From contig UQKY01000002.1 of the NCBI GenBank assembly GCA_900541785.1, forward strand, positions 62,001 through 126,000: DNA of 64,000 nt, given 5' to 3'. Under the pieces are notes generated by a model, which was not told the origin of the DNA, ran no database searches, and saw only the letters and a program-made list of their open reading frames with translations. Numbering within the stretch: the stretch's first letter is position 1; the number at the start of each line of letters is the position of its first letter. Source of the stretch: an uncultured Collinsella sp. (lineage in GTDB: Bacteria > Actinomycetota > Coriobacteriia > Coriobacteriales > Coriobacteriaceae). Of the stretch, positions 18,768-29,136 are shown piece by piece. Position numbers and translations under genes: made by a program.

Positions 18768-18795
18768 ATCTTAGACAAGAATTCGCGATTTGCAA
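18768..18795 (-). promoter_or_regulatory. Predicted distal promoter for rpsP operon
   Basis: Minus strand: -35 TTGCAA (18790-18795), 16-base spacer, -10 TAAGAT (18768-18773). Together with the proximal site it suggests tandem promoters, common for ribosomal operons. Confidence 0.45.
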
Positions 18796-18827
18796 GCACA
18801 TCCACGCACCCCACATGAGCTGCGCGG

Positions 18828-18833
18828 TATACT
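18828..18833 (+). promoter_or_regulatory. -10 element directly upstream of dinB
   Basis: TATACT ends six bases before the dinB ATG at 18840, so the predicted transcription start coincides with the start codon. No Shine-Dalgarno sequence is visible. A clear -35 is absent. Confidence 0.5.
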
Positions 18834-18839
18834 CATGAC

Positions 18840-20093
18840 ATGGAAAGACGCGAACATACATACGGTTATGAGGATGCTGCGGGCGTCACGCCGCCGCCCT
18901 GGACGGGTCCGGCGGTGGGTCTGATGGACCTTGATGCATTTTTTGCGAGCGTGGAGATGCTCGATCATCCCGAGTGGCGCGGCAAGCCGCTCATTGTGGG
19001 TGGAAACGCCGAGTCACGCGGCGTCGTGTCCACATGTTCATACGAGGCACGTCGCTTTGGCGTGCATTCTGCCATGGCCTCAGCCGAGGCGCGGCGCCTG
19101 TGCCCGCAGGCCATTTGGACGCACGGACACTTCGATCGCTACCGTGAGGTGAGCGCACAGGTCATGGCGATTCTCGCCGACGAGACACCGCGCGTGGAGC
19201 GTGTGTCCATCGACGAGGCCTTTATCGATATTACGCCGGGCCGGTTCGCGCCCGAAGACCCGCTGCTGGTTGCGCGGCGCATAAGCGACCGCGTGGCAGC
19301 GCTGGGAGTGACGTGCTCAATTGGCGTGGGCTGCAACAAGACGGTCGCAAAGATCGCAAGCGAGCGCGACAAGCCGTTTGGGCTGACTATCGTGCGCCCC
19401 GGAACCGAGCAGCGCTTTTTGGCTGCGCTGCCGGTATCTGCCATGAGCGGCATCGGGCGCTCGGCCGAGGAGCGACTGCGTCGCATGCGCATCTATACGC
19501 TCGGCGAGCTTTCACGCGCGCCAGAGTCCACCCTGGCTGCAATCTTTGGCGTGAATGGCGAGCGCATGCGTCAGCGTGCTTTGGGGCTCGAAGTATCCGA
19601 GGTCACCAGCCTGGATGACGAACGTGAAGTTAAATCGGTGAGCAATGAGCGCACCTTTGCGAAGGATTTGACTGAGCGTGGGGATATCGAGGCGGCGATT
19701 GCGCTGCTGGGCGAGTCGGTTGGGCGCCGCCTACGTCGTCAAGGGCTGACGGGCGGAACCGTAACGCTCAAGCTCAAATACTCTTACGGTAGCGGACGCA
19801 CGGCACAGCGCCGCTTGCCCCACCCCACCGACGACGAGAATATCTTTGTGGCCGTAGCGCTCGAGCTGCTCGACAATATCTGGCAAGAAGGCATGCACGT
19901 GCGTCTGGCGGGTATCGGCATGAGCGACTTCAACCACCAAGGCGGTATCCAAACTGACCTGTTCTGCGAGATTGATGACCGCGGAGCCCAATCCAGCGAC
20001 CGCCGCGACCTCTCCGTCGCCATCGACGCCGTCCGAGACAAATTCGGCGACGCCGCCCTATCCTTCGGCCGCCAATCCCGCTTCAACGATTAA
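18840..20093 (+). CDS. dinB: DNA polymerase IV (Y-family)
   Basis: This 417-residue Y-family translesion polymerase has the palm motif MDLDAFFASVEML, with the first catalytic aspartates, and VVSTCSYEARRFGVHSAM. SIDEAFIDIT carries the second acidic pair, followed by SIGVGCNKTVAKIASERDKP and the helix-hairpin-helix MSGIGRSAEERLRRMRI. The little-finger domain follows. There is no obvious C-terminal beta-clamp QLxLF motif. It is the only plus-strand gene in the first 40 kb and diverges from rpsP. It appears to lack a leader: the -10 is immediately before the ATG. Confidence 0.95.
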   Translation: MERREHTYGYEDAAGVTPPPWTGPAVGLMDLDAFFASVEMLDHPEWRGKPLIVGGNAESRGVVSTCSYEARRFGVHSAMASAEARRLCPQAIWTHGHFDRYREVSAQVMAILADETPRVERVSIDEAFIDITPGRFAPEDPLLVARRISDRVAALGVTCSIGVGCNKTVAKIASERDKPFGLTIVRPGTEQRFLAALPVSAMSGIGRSAEERLRRMRIYTLGELSRAPESTLAAIFGVNGERMRQRALGLEVSEVTSLDDEREVKSVSNERTFAKDLTERGDIEAAIALLGESVGRRLRRQGLTGGTVTLKLKYSYGSGRTAQRRLPHPTDDENIFVAVALELLDNIWQEGMHVRLAGIGMSDFNHQGGIQTDLFCEIDDRGAQSSDRRDLSVAIDAVRDKFGDAALSFGRQSRFND

Positions 20094-20105
20094 CCGCCTT
20101 TGGGC

Positions 20106-20148
20106 AAAAAGAAAGCCGGGCAGGTGCGGAAAACCACAACTGCCCGGC
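20106..20148 (-). terminator. Intrinsic terminator after rsfS
   Basis: Minus strand GCCGGGCAG / CTGCCCGGC stem (20115-20148) is followed by TTTCTTTTT. It lies between convergent dinB and rsfS and serves the minus-strand obg-nadD-yqeK-rsfS unit. Confidence 0.88.
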
Positions 20149-20194
20149 GAACGGTAGAGGGAAGCTCTAGAGAAGCCCCGGCCCAAATAAGGTC

Positions 20195-20650
20195 CTAGAG
20201 GAGGTTGAGGGGGAGCTGGGGAGCGTCGCCCCAGAGCTTCTCGAGACGATAGAAGTCGCGTGCCTCGGGGGTGAAGACGTGGACGACGACCGAGCCGTAG
20301 TCCATGAGCATCCAGGTCTTCTGCTCGCGGCCCTCGATGGAGAACGGGTGCTCACCGCAAGCCTCGGCGACCTTCTCCTCGATCTCGTCGACGATCGAAT
20401 CGACCTGACGGTTATTGGTACCGGTGGCAAGCACAAAGTAGTCGCACACGTCGGAGAGCTCGGTCAGATCGAGCACTTGCACGTCCTCGCCCTTCTTGTC
20501 GTAGGCGGCCTGCGCGGCGGCGCGGGCGACATCCTCGGCGGCAACACCGCTCGCGGACAGCGAGGCAGCGGTGCGGTCGGACGTGGCAACGAAGCTCTTA
20601 TGCTCCACACCTTCAAGAATCTGCTCGTCGGTCATGGTCTCGTCGGCCAT
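20195..20650 (-). CDS. rsfS: Ribosomal silencing factor RsfS
   Basis: This 151-residue protein ends in the RsfS/Iojap domain: DVQVLDLTELSDVCDYFVLATGTN, GREQKTWMLMDYGSVVVHVF, then DFYRLEKLWGDA. RsfS binds L14 and blocks 30S-50S joining in stationary phase. About 35 N-terminal residues (TDEQILEGVEHKSFVATSDR) are extra compared with the basic domain. It is the last gene of the unit, after yqeK. Confidence 0.93.
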   Translation of the reverse strand: MADETMTDEQILEGVEHKSFVATSDRTAASLSASGVAAEDVARAAAQAAYDKKGEDVQVLDLTELSDVCDYFVLATGTNNRQVDSIVDEIEEKVAEACGEHPFSIEGREQKTWMLMDYGSVVVHVFTPEARDFYRLEKLWGDAPQLPLNLL

Positions 20651-20677
20651 GGAATACCTCTTTCTAGACAGCCCGAG

Positions 20678-21286
20678 CTAGCGCAGCTGGGCGTAATGGT
20701 TGTAAATCGTAATAGCCGTGGGATAAAGATAGCGCCCGGACTGGATTACGTAGACCAGACCCTGCGCAAAACAGGAGAAGAACAACTCGTCAAGCGTCGA
20801 CTCCCCCACCATCTTGCGCAGCGCGTGGGCATAATCACCATGGCGGTTGGGCTCGATGGCATCGGCCACAAAGACCACCATATCGAGCGGCGTCATGTCG
20901 CAGGCGCCCACGGTGTGACGGTCGACAGCCTGGAAAACGGCCGGCGATAGCTCGGGAAATAGCTGCGGAAGCTCATAGGCGGCAACCGGACCATGTAAAA
21001 GCGGCGTCGCGGCAGACGGAGAGCCGGCAATCTTAATGCCATAATGCAGAGCGCGCGTGACCAGCTCGTCGTCGGAGAGTACCTTATCCCAGTCGTGAAT
21101 CAGGCCGGCGGCGGCGGCATCAAAGCGGTCGACGCCATACACCTCGGCCAGATGAAGCGCAGTCTCGGCAACACCCAGCGAATGCATGTAGCGCTTGCGC
21201 TTATCCTTCATACGCACATCGAGCAGCTCTTGAATGCGCTTGAGCAGCTCGCGCTCATCACCCTCAAACTGATCCTCTACCGACAA
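20678..21286 (-). CDS. yqeK: YqeK-type HD phosphohydrolase (Ap4A hydrolase family)
   Basis: This 202-residue HD-domain protein has RYMHSLGVAETALHLAEVYG and the metal-binding GLIHDWDK. HGPVAAYELPQLFP, VDRHTVG and FVADAIEPNR complete the YqeK pattern. The family cleaves diadenosine tetraphosphate symmetrically. It sits between nadD and rsfS as in Firmicutes and Actinobacteria. The start is read as TTG 21286; an internal ATG at 21208 would begin just before the HD helix and looks too late. Confidence 0.9.
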   Translation of the reverse strand: MSVEDQFEGDERELLKRIQELLDVRMKDKRKRYMHSLGVAETALHLAEVYGVDRFDAAAAGLIHDWDKVLSDDELVTRALHYGIKIAGSPSAATPLLHGPVAAYELPQLFPELSPAVFQAVDRHTVGACDMTPLDMVVFVADAIEPNRHGDYAHALRKMVGESTLDELFFSCFAQGLVYVIQSGRYLYPTAITIYNHYAQLR

Positions 21287-21298
21287 CGTAGACCCCCA

Positions 21299-21976
21299 TC
21301 ACTCAAAATCTTCTTGACCCAAATCGGTATACAGCCCGCGTTTGCGAATATAGCCGAGCACGGACTCGCTCGTAAGATAGCGCACGCTCATGCCACGGGC
21401 AACTCGCTTACGAATGTTGGTCGAGCTGATCGCCAGCGCCGGAATCTGGATATAACGCACGTCAAACGGCAGGCCCGACTCTTTGATTCGCGCGCGAGCC
21501 GTATCGATGTCAAAGCCGGGACGTGTCGCAGCAATAAAGGTTGCCAGTTCGGCAATCTCATCAGCATTGTGCCAGGTCACAATATCGATAATCGCGTCGG
21601 CGCCCGTAATAAAGTAGAGCTTTACCTGAGGCGGGTAAAAGTCGCGAAGGGCATGAAGCGTATCGGCCGTATAGGTCACGCCAGGACGGTCGATCTCGAA
21701 ACGGCTCGCCAAAAAAGCCGGATTCGCAGCGGTGGCGAGAACCGTCATGGCATAACGGTCCTCGGCAGGCGTCACCGGTTTGTCGAGCTTAAAGGCGGGA
21801 GAGCCGGCCGGCATAAAGAGCACGGCGTCCAAGTCGAGCGACTCGCGCGCCTGCTCGGCGGTAACCAAGTGCCCGTAATGTATCGGGTCGAAGGTGCCAC
21901 CCATAATGCCAAGCCGAAACTCCTGCCCATCCTTGATAGGCAGCTCAGGCAGACCAATTCCACCGCGCAGCGACAT
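21299..21976 (-). CDS. nadD: Nicotinate-nucleotide adenylyltransferase
   Basis: This 225-residue NadD makes deamido-NAD from NaMN and ATP. It shows the nucleotidyltransferase motif GIMGGTFDPIHYGHLVTAEQ, YFITGADAIIDIVTWH and the C-terminal ISSTNIRKRVARG. Four bases separate it from obg. Confidence 0.96.
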   Translation of the reverse strand: MSLRGGIGLPELPIKDGQEFRLGIMGGTFDPIHYGHLVTAEQARESLDLDAVLFMPAGSPAFKLDKPVTPAEDRYAMTVLATAANPAFLASRFEIDRPGVTYTADTLHALRDFYPPQVKLYFITGADAIIDIVTWHNADEIAELATFIAATRPGFDIDTARARIKESGLPFDVRYIQIPALAISSTNIRKRVARGMSVRYLTSESVLGYIRKRGLYTDLGQEDFE

Positions 21977-21979
21977 GAC

Positions 21980-23449
<1,470 letters not shown>

Positions 23450-23452
23450 CTA

Positions 23453-23496
23453 CAAAAAAGAAGGAGACCCTTGAATCCTAAAACTCAAGTGCCTCC
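23453..23496 (-). terminator. Terminator (or attenuator) between rpmA and obg
   Basis: Minus strand: GGAGgcaCTTGA...TCAAGggtCTCC stem (23463-23496), then TTCTTTTTT (23453-23462). Because obg starts directly below, it may set the ratio of ribosomal protein to obg transcripts by partial read-through. Confidence 0.8.
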
Positions 23497-23522
23497 CACA
23501 TATGTGCTCTATGAAGGGTGAA

Positions 23523-23780
23523 TTACGCGTTCGCGAGCGGGCGTACGCTGACCCTGTGCTTGATACCCTTGTGGAACTCAACGGTACCGTCGACCAGCGC
23601 GAACAGCGTGTCGTCCTTGCCACGGCCAACGTTCTCACCCGGGTGGATGTGCGTGCCGTGCTGACGGACGAGAATCGTGCCCGTGGTTACCGTCTGGCCG
23701 GCGAAGCGCTTCGTGCCAAGGCGCTGACCGCGGGAGTCACGGCCATTACGGGAGGAACCGAGTCCTTTTTTGTGTGCCAT
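23523..23780 (-). CDS. rpmA: 50S ribosomal protein L27
   Basis: This 85-residue bL27 begins [20 protein letters not shown] and contains [19 protein letters not shown] and [14 protein letters not shown]. It has no N-terminal pre-peptide of the Firmicute type. It follows rplU by 33 bases. Confidence 0.97.
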   Translation of the reverse strand: MAHKKGLGSSRNGRDSRGQRLGTKRFAGQTVTTGTILVRQHGTHIHPGENVGRGKDDTLFALVDGTVEFHKGIKHRVSVRPLANA

Positions 23781-23813
23781 TGTGTATACCTACTCTTTCG
23801 TTACGAGTGTAAT

Positions 23814-24188
23814 CTACTCGGCGACGGGAGCCTCGGCAACAGCCTCAGCCTCTGCCTTGACAGCCTTCTTGGCGCGGGAGGTAGCCTGAACCTTCACGAT
23901 CTTCAGCTTGGTGAGCTGCTGACGGTGACCCTTCAGACGACGATAGCGCTTGCGCTTGTGGAACTTGAAGACCAGCTGCTTCTCGCCCTTGAACTGCTCA
24001 ACAATCTGAGCGGTAACCTTGGCCTTGGCCAGCTTGTCGGGATCGGTGACGATCTTCTTACCATCGTTGAGGAAGATAACCGGCAGGGTGACCTTGTCGC
24101 CCTCATTGCCCTCGATCTTCTCGACGGTGATGACATCGTCGGTGGCGACCTTGTACTGCTTGCCGCCCGTGTTAACGATTGCGTACAT
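23814..24188 (-). CDS. rplU: 50S ribosomal protein L21
   Basis: This 124-residue bL21 begins MYAIVNTGGKQYKVATDDVI and contains FKFHKRKRYRRLKGHRQQ. A Lys/Ala/Glu-rich C-terminal tail (about 20 residues) is longer than in E. coli. ATG 24188 is chosen over the in-frame 24209 because L21 begins here and GAAGGGCAAG precedes it. It is first gene of the rplU-rpmA unit. Confidence 0.96.
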   Translation of the reverse strand: MYAIVNTGGKQYKVATDDVITVEKIEGNEGDKVTLPVIFLNDGKKIVTDPDKLAKAKVTAQIVEQFKGEKQLVFKFHKRKRYRRLKGHRQQLTKLKIVKVQATSRAKKAVKAEAEAVAEAPVAE

Positions 24189-24230
24189 GTTTACTTGCCC
24201 TTCATGCATCAGTTAGTGCAACAGCCGAAT

Positions 24231-24259
24231 ATAGTAGCAGGCGAAAATACCCCCGTCAA
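24231..24259 (-). promoter_or_regulatory. Predicted strong promoter for rplU-rpmA
   Basis: Minus strand: -35 TTGACG (24254-24259), 17-base spacer, -10 TACTAT (24231-24236). It overlaps the stop region of the upstream DUF2344 gene. Confidence 0.75.
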
Positions 24260-25068
24260 CGAGTATGTGGAGCAAATCCACAAGTTCGCACAGGTATGGG
24301 GCTGACGAGTCGGCCCTCGTCGTCCTCGCATGCTTGATTCTGACGCTCGACATCGTAGGAGCAGATGGTCACGAGGTCTTGCATACCGGTGGAAACAATA
24401 GGTGCATCCACGCCCGGGGTCAAGCCCTGCAACAAAACATCAGCAGCAGAAAGCAAAATTTCCGGACGCATGGAGCCCTCGTTGTCGGCATGGGTGTCGA
24501 GCATGAGCACCAAATGATCCGGGCGCTCCCCCGCCGTGAGCTCATAGCCAACGAGCGTGTGGTCCAAATCCAAGCGCTTGCTCTTTTTTCCGCGCGCGTA
24601 GTCGATGCCGTGACCCGCGCGCAGCGTGTCAATCGCACGACGCACCTCGTCGGCGCTTACGGGCACCTCGGAATCCAAGTGCAGGTCGATGCGATACGAC
24701 AGGCGCGTGAGCTGCGCCGTCAACGCCGGCGTGCGCACGTCGATGTACGCCGCCTCAATGGGCGCCAGATCGGCCGGAGACGCCGCAGCCAGACGTCCAA
24801 ACGCCTCGTCGAGCGCCACGAACTCGGTCATAAACAGGTCATACCACTCGCAGGTCGACGACGTACCCACCGGTAGCGCCGAAGAGAAGCCCACGCGCAT
24901 GTGTGGAGAGAAGCCCTGCGTGACGGCATAGGGAAGCCCCGCACGGCGCACGATGCGCTCAATGGTATGGATTACTTCGAGATGGCCCAGGTACTTAAGG
25001 CGATCGCGCTTGCCATAGCGAACACGAAGCCTAAAGAGCGAGGGGTTGTCGGTCAGGCGCTCACTCAT
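24256..25068 (-). CDS. TIGR03936/DUF2344 radical-SAM-linked protein
   Basis: This 270-residue protein is of the DUF2344 family (TIGR03936). Its members occur beside, or fused to, the radical SAM protein encoded directly upstream. Family features are VRYGKRDRLKYLGHLEVIHT, YAVTQGFSPHMRVGFSSALPVG and TCEWYDLF. It overlaps the radical SAM gene by 4 bases, so the two are translationally coupled and probably form one complex. Their reaction is not established as far as I know; proximity to rplU-rpmA and rod-shape genes is a recurring context. Confidence 0.88.
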   Translation of the reverse strand: MSERLTDNPSLFRLRVRYGKRDRLKYLGHLEVIHTIERIVRRAGLPYAVTQGFSPHMRVGFSSALPVGTSSTCEWYDLFMTEFVALDEAFGRLAAASPADLAPIEAAYIDVRTPALTAQLTRLSYRIDLHLDSEVPVSADEVRRAIDTLRAGHGIDYARGKKSKRLDLDHTLVGYELTAGERPDHLVLMLDTHADNEGSMRPEILLSAADVLLQGLTPGVDAPIVSTGMQDLVTICSYDVERQNQACEDDEGRLVSPIPVRTCGFAPHTR

Positions 25069-26942
25069 GCGCGATCACCCATCAATACATTCTTGGCGTG
25101 GAGCGTGGGGCAGATCCCGCAGCCGGTGCACGACGTGCGGGTGCAGTCGGGAGTCGTGACGCCCTCGAGCGAGCGACGGTACTCGCGCTCGAGGAAGCCG
25201 CGCGTGCAGCCGGGGCTCACGTGCTCCCACGGCAGGCGCCAGTCCAACTCGTAGGGCAGGTGCACGAGCTCATTGAGGTCGATGCCGTTTTTGGCAGCAG
25301 CTTCCTTCCAGTTATCGAGCGAGAAATGCTCTACCCAGGCGTCAAAGCGAGAGCCCGAGCGCCAAGCATCGATGATGACGGGCGTCATGTCACGACCGGC
25401 GCGGGACAGCGCGGCCTCGATGAGCGAGGTCTCGGCATCGTGGTAATGCACGCGGACGGCACGGTTGCGAACACTCGTGATAAGCAGCTTCTGGCGACGC
25501 TTGACGTCGTCGTAGTCGAGCTGCGGGCACCACTGGAACGGCGTGGCGGCCTTGGGGATAAAGACCGAAACCGAGATGGACACCGAAATCGAGCCGCGAC
25601 GAGCCTTGGGCACCACGGAACGACCGAGCTCCAGCACGTGATCGGCCAGATTGGCGATGGCCACGATGTCCTCATCGCGCTCGCCGGGAAGGCCCATCAT
25701 AAAGTAGAGCTTCATGCGGTTCCAGCCGGCCTCGAAGGCCGCCTTGGCCGCACGGTCCAGATCCTCCTCGGTCACGTTCTTGTTAATGATGTCGCGCATG
25801 CGCTGGCTGCCGGCCTCGGGCGCGAACGTCAGGCCGCCCTTCTTTTCGCCGGCGACCGACTCGGCCATATCCACGCCAAACGAATCCAGGCGCTGCGACG
25901 GAATAGACACGCGAATACCCGTATCCTCCAGGCGACGGTTGAGCCTGCCGAGCACGTCGCGAATGCAGGAGTGGTCGGTCGTGGAGAGCGAGGTCAGCGA
26001 CACCTCGTCATAGCCGGTCTTTTCCAGACCCTGAATCACCGACGAGACGATCTGGTCGGCCGAGCGCTCGCGCACCGGGCGATACGTCATGCCGGCCTGA
26101 CAAAAACGACAGCCGCGGGCGCAGCCGCGCAGGATCTCGATAGACAGGCGGTCGTGAACCAGCTGTGCATAGGGCACGCACGACTGCGACAGCGGATTCG
26201 TGGCGCCGAAATCCTCGACGACGCGCTTGTAGACCACGGTCGGCGCATCCTTGCCCTCACGCGGCACGGTGTAGCCATGCGGCGAGCAGGACTCGTCGTG
26301 ACGAACCTCATAGAGCGACGGCACGTAGTTGCCGGCAATGGATGCAAGCTGCTCGACAATCTGCGCGCGCGGGACCCCTTCGTCACGCAGGCGGCGATGC
26401 AGCTGGCAGGTCTCGAGCAGCGATTCCTCGCCCTCACCGATGAGGATGGCATCGAAGAAGGCCGCGTACGGCTCGGGGTTGTACACCGAGGGGCCGCCGG
26501 CGATGATAATGGGGTCGTCCTCGGTGCGGTCAGCCGCTAACAGCGGAATACCAGCGAGGTCGAGTGCCTCGAGGAAGTTCGTCACCGCCATCTCGTGCGG
26601 CACATGCAGACCGACGATATCAAACGAAGCGACCGGCGCTGCACCCTCGAGCGACAGCAGCGGAATACCCGCCTCGCGCATGGCGTCACCCATATCGGGC
26701 CACGGCACATAGCCACGCTCGCAGGAGATGCCCTCGGCCTGGTTAAGGATGTTGTAGAGGATGGCGATGCCCTGGTTGGGCAGACCGACCTCGTACACAT
26801 CCGGGTAGATCAGGCAGCAACGGTAGTCGGCATCGGCCTTGGAAAGCGTGCCCCACTCGTGATCGATATAGCGGCTCGGTTTCTCGACCTTGGCGAGCAG
26901 CGGCTCAATTAAATGAAAACAGTCTTGGTATGCAACGCGCAA
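25065..26942 (-). CDS. TIGR03960 family radical SAM protein
   Basis: This 625-residue B12-binding-type/radical SAM protein has a cobalamin-binding-like N-terminal half (VYEVGLPNQGIAILYNILNQ, IVGLHVPHEMAVTNFLEALD). The radical SAM core has the CxxxCxxC cluster in LRGCARGCRFCQAGMTYRP, followed by LSTTDHSCI and LYFMMGLPGERDEDI. A C-terminal cysteine-rich tail (CTRTSCTGCGICPTLH) could bind a further Fe-S cluster. The start appears to be TTG 26942; no strong ribosome site is visible. Substrate is unknown. It is paired with the DUF2344 protein. Confidence 0.88.
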   Translation of the reverse strand: MRVAYQDCFHLIEPLLAKVEKPSRYIDHEWGTLSKADADYRCCLIYPDVYEVGLPNQGIAILYNILNQAEGISCERGYVPWPDMGDAMREAGIPLLSLEGAAPVASFDIVGLHVPHEMAVTNFLEALDLAGIPLLAADRTEDDPIIIAGGPSVYNPEPYAAFFDAILIGEGEESLLETCQLHRRLRDEGVPRAQIVEQLASIAGNYVPSLYEVRHDESCSPHGYTVPREGKDAPTVVYKRVVEDFGATNPLSQSCVPYAQLVHDRLSIEILRGCARGCRFCQAGMTYRPVRERSADQIVSSVIQGLEKTGYDEVSLTSLSTTDHSCIRDVLGRLNRRLEDTGIRVSIPSQRLDSFGVDMAESVAGEKKGGLTFAPEAGSQRMRDIINKNVTEEDLDRAAKAAFEAGWNRMKLYFMMGLPGERDEDIVAIANLADHVLELGRSVVPKARRGSISVSISVSVFIPKAATPFQWCPQLDYDDVKRRQKLLITSVRNRAVRVHYHDAETSLIEAALSRAGRDMTPVIIDAWRSGSRFDAWVEHFSLDNWKEAAAKNGIDLNELVHLPYELDWRLPWEHVSPGCTRGFLEREYRRSLEGVTTPDCTRTSCTGCGICPTLHAKNVLMGDRA

Positions 26943-26952
26943 CGGAAAACCC

Positions 26953-27882
26953 CTAAGCAGCGAGATCTGATGCGTCCTGATAGGACGCCATAGGACGGGT
27001 AGCGCCCGCGACCGTGGTCACCAGATCGCGAACGCGGGAGAACGTGGCAGTGACCACCTCGTTGGCACGGCTGTAGTCGACATCGCGCTCGTAGAGCGAA
27101 ACGAGCGCACGGCCCATGCCATAGGTGCCCGCGGCAGCAGTGAGCGCCTTGACGGCAAACCCAATATGCGGCGTCTGCTTGACGAGCGCGCGGGTGACCG
27201 CGCGGATCACAAGACCGCCGGCAAGCACGCCGGCGACCTCGTAGCCGCGCTCAGGCTTAATGCCGCGTCCAAAGACGGCAGCGAGCTCAAAGAGCATGCC
27301 CACCTGCGCCAGCGCCATAACGGGATAATCGGCGCCCGGCAAAAACACCAAAGCCCCGGTCGCCATATTGGTGAGCGCACACGAGGTGATGATACGATTG
27401 GCCGCCGCGATGCGCATGAAGGCAAAGTTCGCCGCAAAAGCCGTTTCCTTGTCGGTGCGATCGAGAATCCAGCGGGCAAGCGTCTCGAGCAGATACGTCT
27501 TATCGGTTGCCGCCACCACACCGAGCATGGGCGTGGACTCCTCGATAAACGGCACCTCCACAGCAGACTCGGCAAGCACGCACACGGGCGCGCCGGCGAT
27601 CACGAGCTCCTGCACGGCACTCTCCAAGCGGTCGGAACCACACGAGAGCACCAGCACCACATCGGTATCGGTCTTTGGAGCAATTCGCTCCTCCCCCAGA
27701 CGCTCGACGCGCACAATGCCCGAGGTCGTCTGCGGCACAAAGGCGTCACGCACCGTCTCGGCCAGAAAGCGCGAGGCGGACGAATCCAGATAGACCGAGA
27801 CGCGCACCGGCGTATCGGAATCCTTCTTAACGGACGCGCCCATCTTAAAAGCGCGGGTCAGCTTATCTACGGGAATTTTCAT
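26953..27882 (-). CDS. Membrane-associated protein, DUF697/YcjF-like
   Basis: This 309-residue protein has an N-terminal alpha/beta part (VLVLSCGSDRLESAVQELVI). A hydrophobic C-terminal part follows (ALTNMATGALVFLPGADYPVMALAQVGMLF and later VAGVLAGGLVIRAVT), resembling DUF697/YcjF-type membrane proteins associated with GTPases. The match is by pattern, not certain. It lies between rodA and the radical SAM gene, 18 bases after rodA, so it may be co-expressed with the cell-shape operon. Confidence 0.6.
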   Translation of the reverse strand: MKIPVDKLTRAFKMGASVKKDSDTPVRVSVYLDSSASRFLAETVRDAFVPQTTSGIVRVERLGEERIAPKTDTDVVLVLSCGSDRLESAVQELVIAGAPVCVLAESAVEVPFIEESTPMLGVVAATDKTYLLETLARWILDRTDKETAFAANFAFMRIAAANRIITSCALTNMATGALVFLPGADYPVMALAQVGMLFELAAVFGRGIKPERGYEVAGVLAGGLVIRAVTRALVKQTPHIGFAVKALTAAAGTYGMGRALVSLYERDVDYSRANEVVTATFSRVRDLVTTVAGATRPMASYQDASDLAA

Positions 27883-27900
27883 AGCAAACCCCTCCAGCGG

Positions 27901-29127
27901 TTACGCGGCGCCCGAACGATGCCGCCATATGGATTGTACGATACCCACCGTCAGCAGCTGGATCATCATCGAAGACGAACCAAAGCTAATAAACGGTAGC
28001 GGAATACCGGTAATCGGCATCATGCCGATGCACATGCCGATGTTCTCGAAGGTCTGGAATGCCCACATGCCGACGATACCTACGCACGACAGACGCAGGA
28101 ACAGCGACTCACACTTAAAGGCGACGCGAATCGTCGAAAAGATCAGCAGCACGTAGAGGCACAGGAGCAAAAAGGAACCGCAAAAGCCAAAGGTCTCGGA
28201 CAGGAAGGCGAAGACGAAGTCGGTGTGGAACTCAGGCAGAAAGCCGCCGGCCGACTGCGTCGCATGCCCCAGGCCCTTACCAAAGAAGCCGCCCGAGCCA
28301 ACGGCGATAAGCGACTGCTGCAGGTTGTAGGCATCGTCCGAATCGGCATTATCGGGGTCGATAAAGACCGTCAGACGGTTCATCTGATACTGCTTGATGA
28401 GCACATCGTGGCCGAGCAACGAATCAAAGACCGAATCGAGCGCCAGGACGAGGGCCACCAGGCCCACGAGCAGGGCCAAGGTCGACAGCACCCATTCGCG
28501 GCGTGCACCGCTCATACAAATGACGATGGCGCCCGAAACCAGCACGACCAGGCCCGAGCCCAGGTCGCCCATGGCAACGACGGCCAAAAACGGAATGGAC
28601 AGCATGCCGCAGAGCTTGACGTAGTCACGAACGGTATCGATGCGACCGTTATACTGCGAGCCAAGCGTAGCAATAAAGAAGATGGTGATGAGCTTGGCAA
28701 GCTCAACCGGCTGGAATGTCAAGCCGATACCGGGAATCTTGATCCAGCCCGTCATGCCCAGACCGCCTGTATAGGACAGACCCGGAATCTTGGGCGAGAG
28801 GATCACGATCAGGTCGATGACGAGCAACGCCGTCGAGAAATTGGAAATACCGCGCAGGTCGGTACGCCAGACCAGCACCGCCAGCACCGTACCGATTCCA
28901 ATTCCCAGCAGATGGCGTGAGAACGAAGCATCGGCCTTAAACTGCGAAGCCGACCAGATAATGATGGCACCGTAGGCGACGAGGGCCACAGTAGCCACGA
29001 GCACACCGATATGCACCTTTTGGCGAAACGTGCCGCGCGAGGCCGAAAGTTGCTTGTTGACACGGTCCAGGCTGCTGCGAGAGCCGGTCTTAGTTGAACG
29101 GAACAGATCCGCCGGAGAAAAATCCAT
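27901..29127 (-). CDS. rodA: Rod-shape SEDS glycosyltransferase RodA
   Basis: This 408-residue SEDS-family peptidoglycan polymerase has about ten membrane segments. Typical parts are GISNFSTALLVIDLIVILSP, TFQPVELAKLITIFFIATLG, GDLGSGLVVLVSGAIVICM, FFGKGLGHATQSAGGFLPEFHTDFVFA and the C-terminal ITGIPLPFISFGSSSMM. The long cytoplasmic N-terminus (about 40 residues) is charged. It pairs with the class B PBP encoded immediately upstream for cell-wall elongation. Confidence 0.94.
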   Translation of the reverse strand: MDFSPADLFRSTKTGSRSSLDRVNKQLSASRGTFRQKVHIGVLVATVALVAYGAIIIWSASQFKADASFSRHLLGIGIGTVLAVLVWRTDLRGISNFSTALLVIDLIVILSPKIPGLSYTGGLGMTGWIKIPGIGLTFQPVELAKLITIFFIATLGSQYNGRIDTVRDYVKLCGMLSIPFLAVVAMGDLGSGLVVLVSGAIVICMSGARREWVLSTLALLVGLVALVLALDSVFDSLLGHDVLIKQYQMNRLTVFIDPDNADSDDAYNLQQSLIAVGSGGFFGKGLGHATQSAGGFLPEFHTDFVFAFLSETFGFCGSFLLLCLYVLLIFSTIRVAFKCESLFLRLSCVGIVGMWAFQTFENIGMCIGMMPITGIPLPFISFGSSSMMIQLLTVGIVQSIWRHRSGAA

Positions 29128-29136
29128 CGCAACCTC

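Noticed and set aside
18845..18870. Possible LexA/SOS box at the dinB start
   Set aside because: GAAC and GGTT half-sites are eight bases apart instead of the four needed for a Gram-positive LexA box, and they lie inside the coding region.
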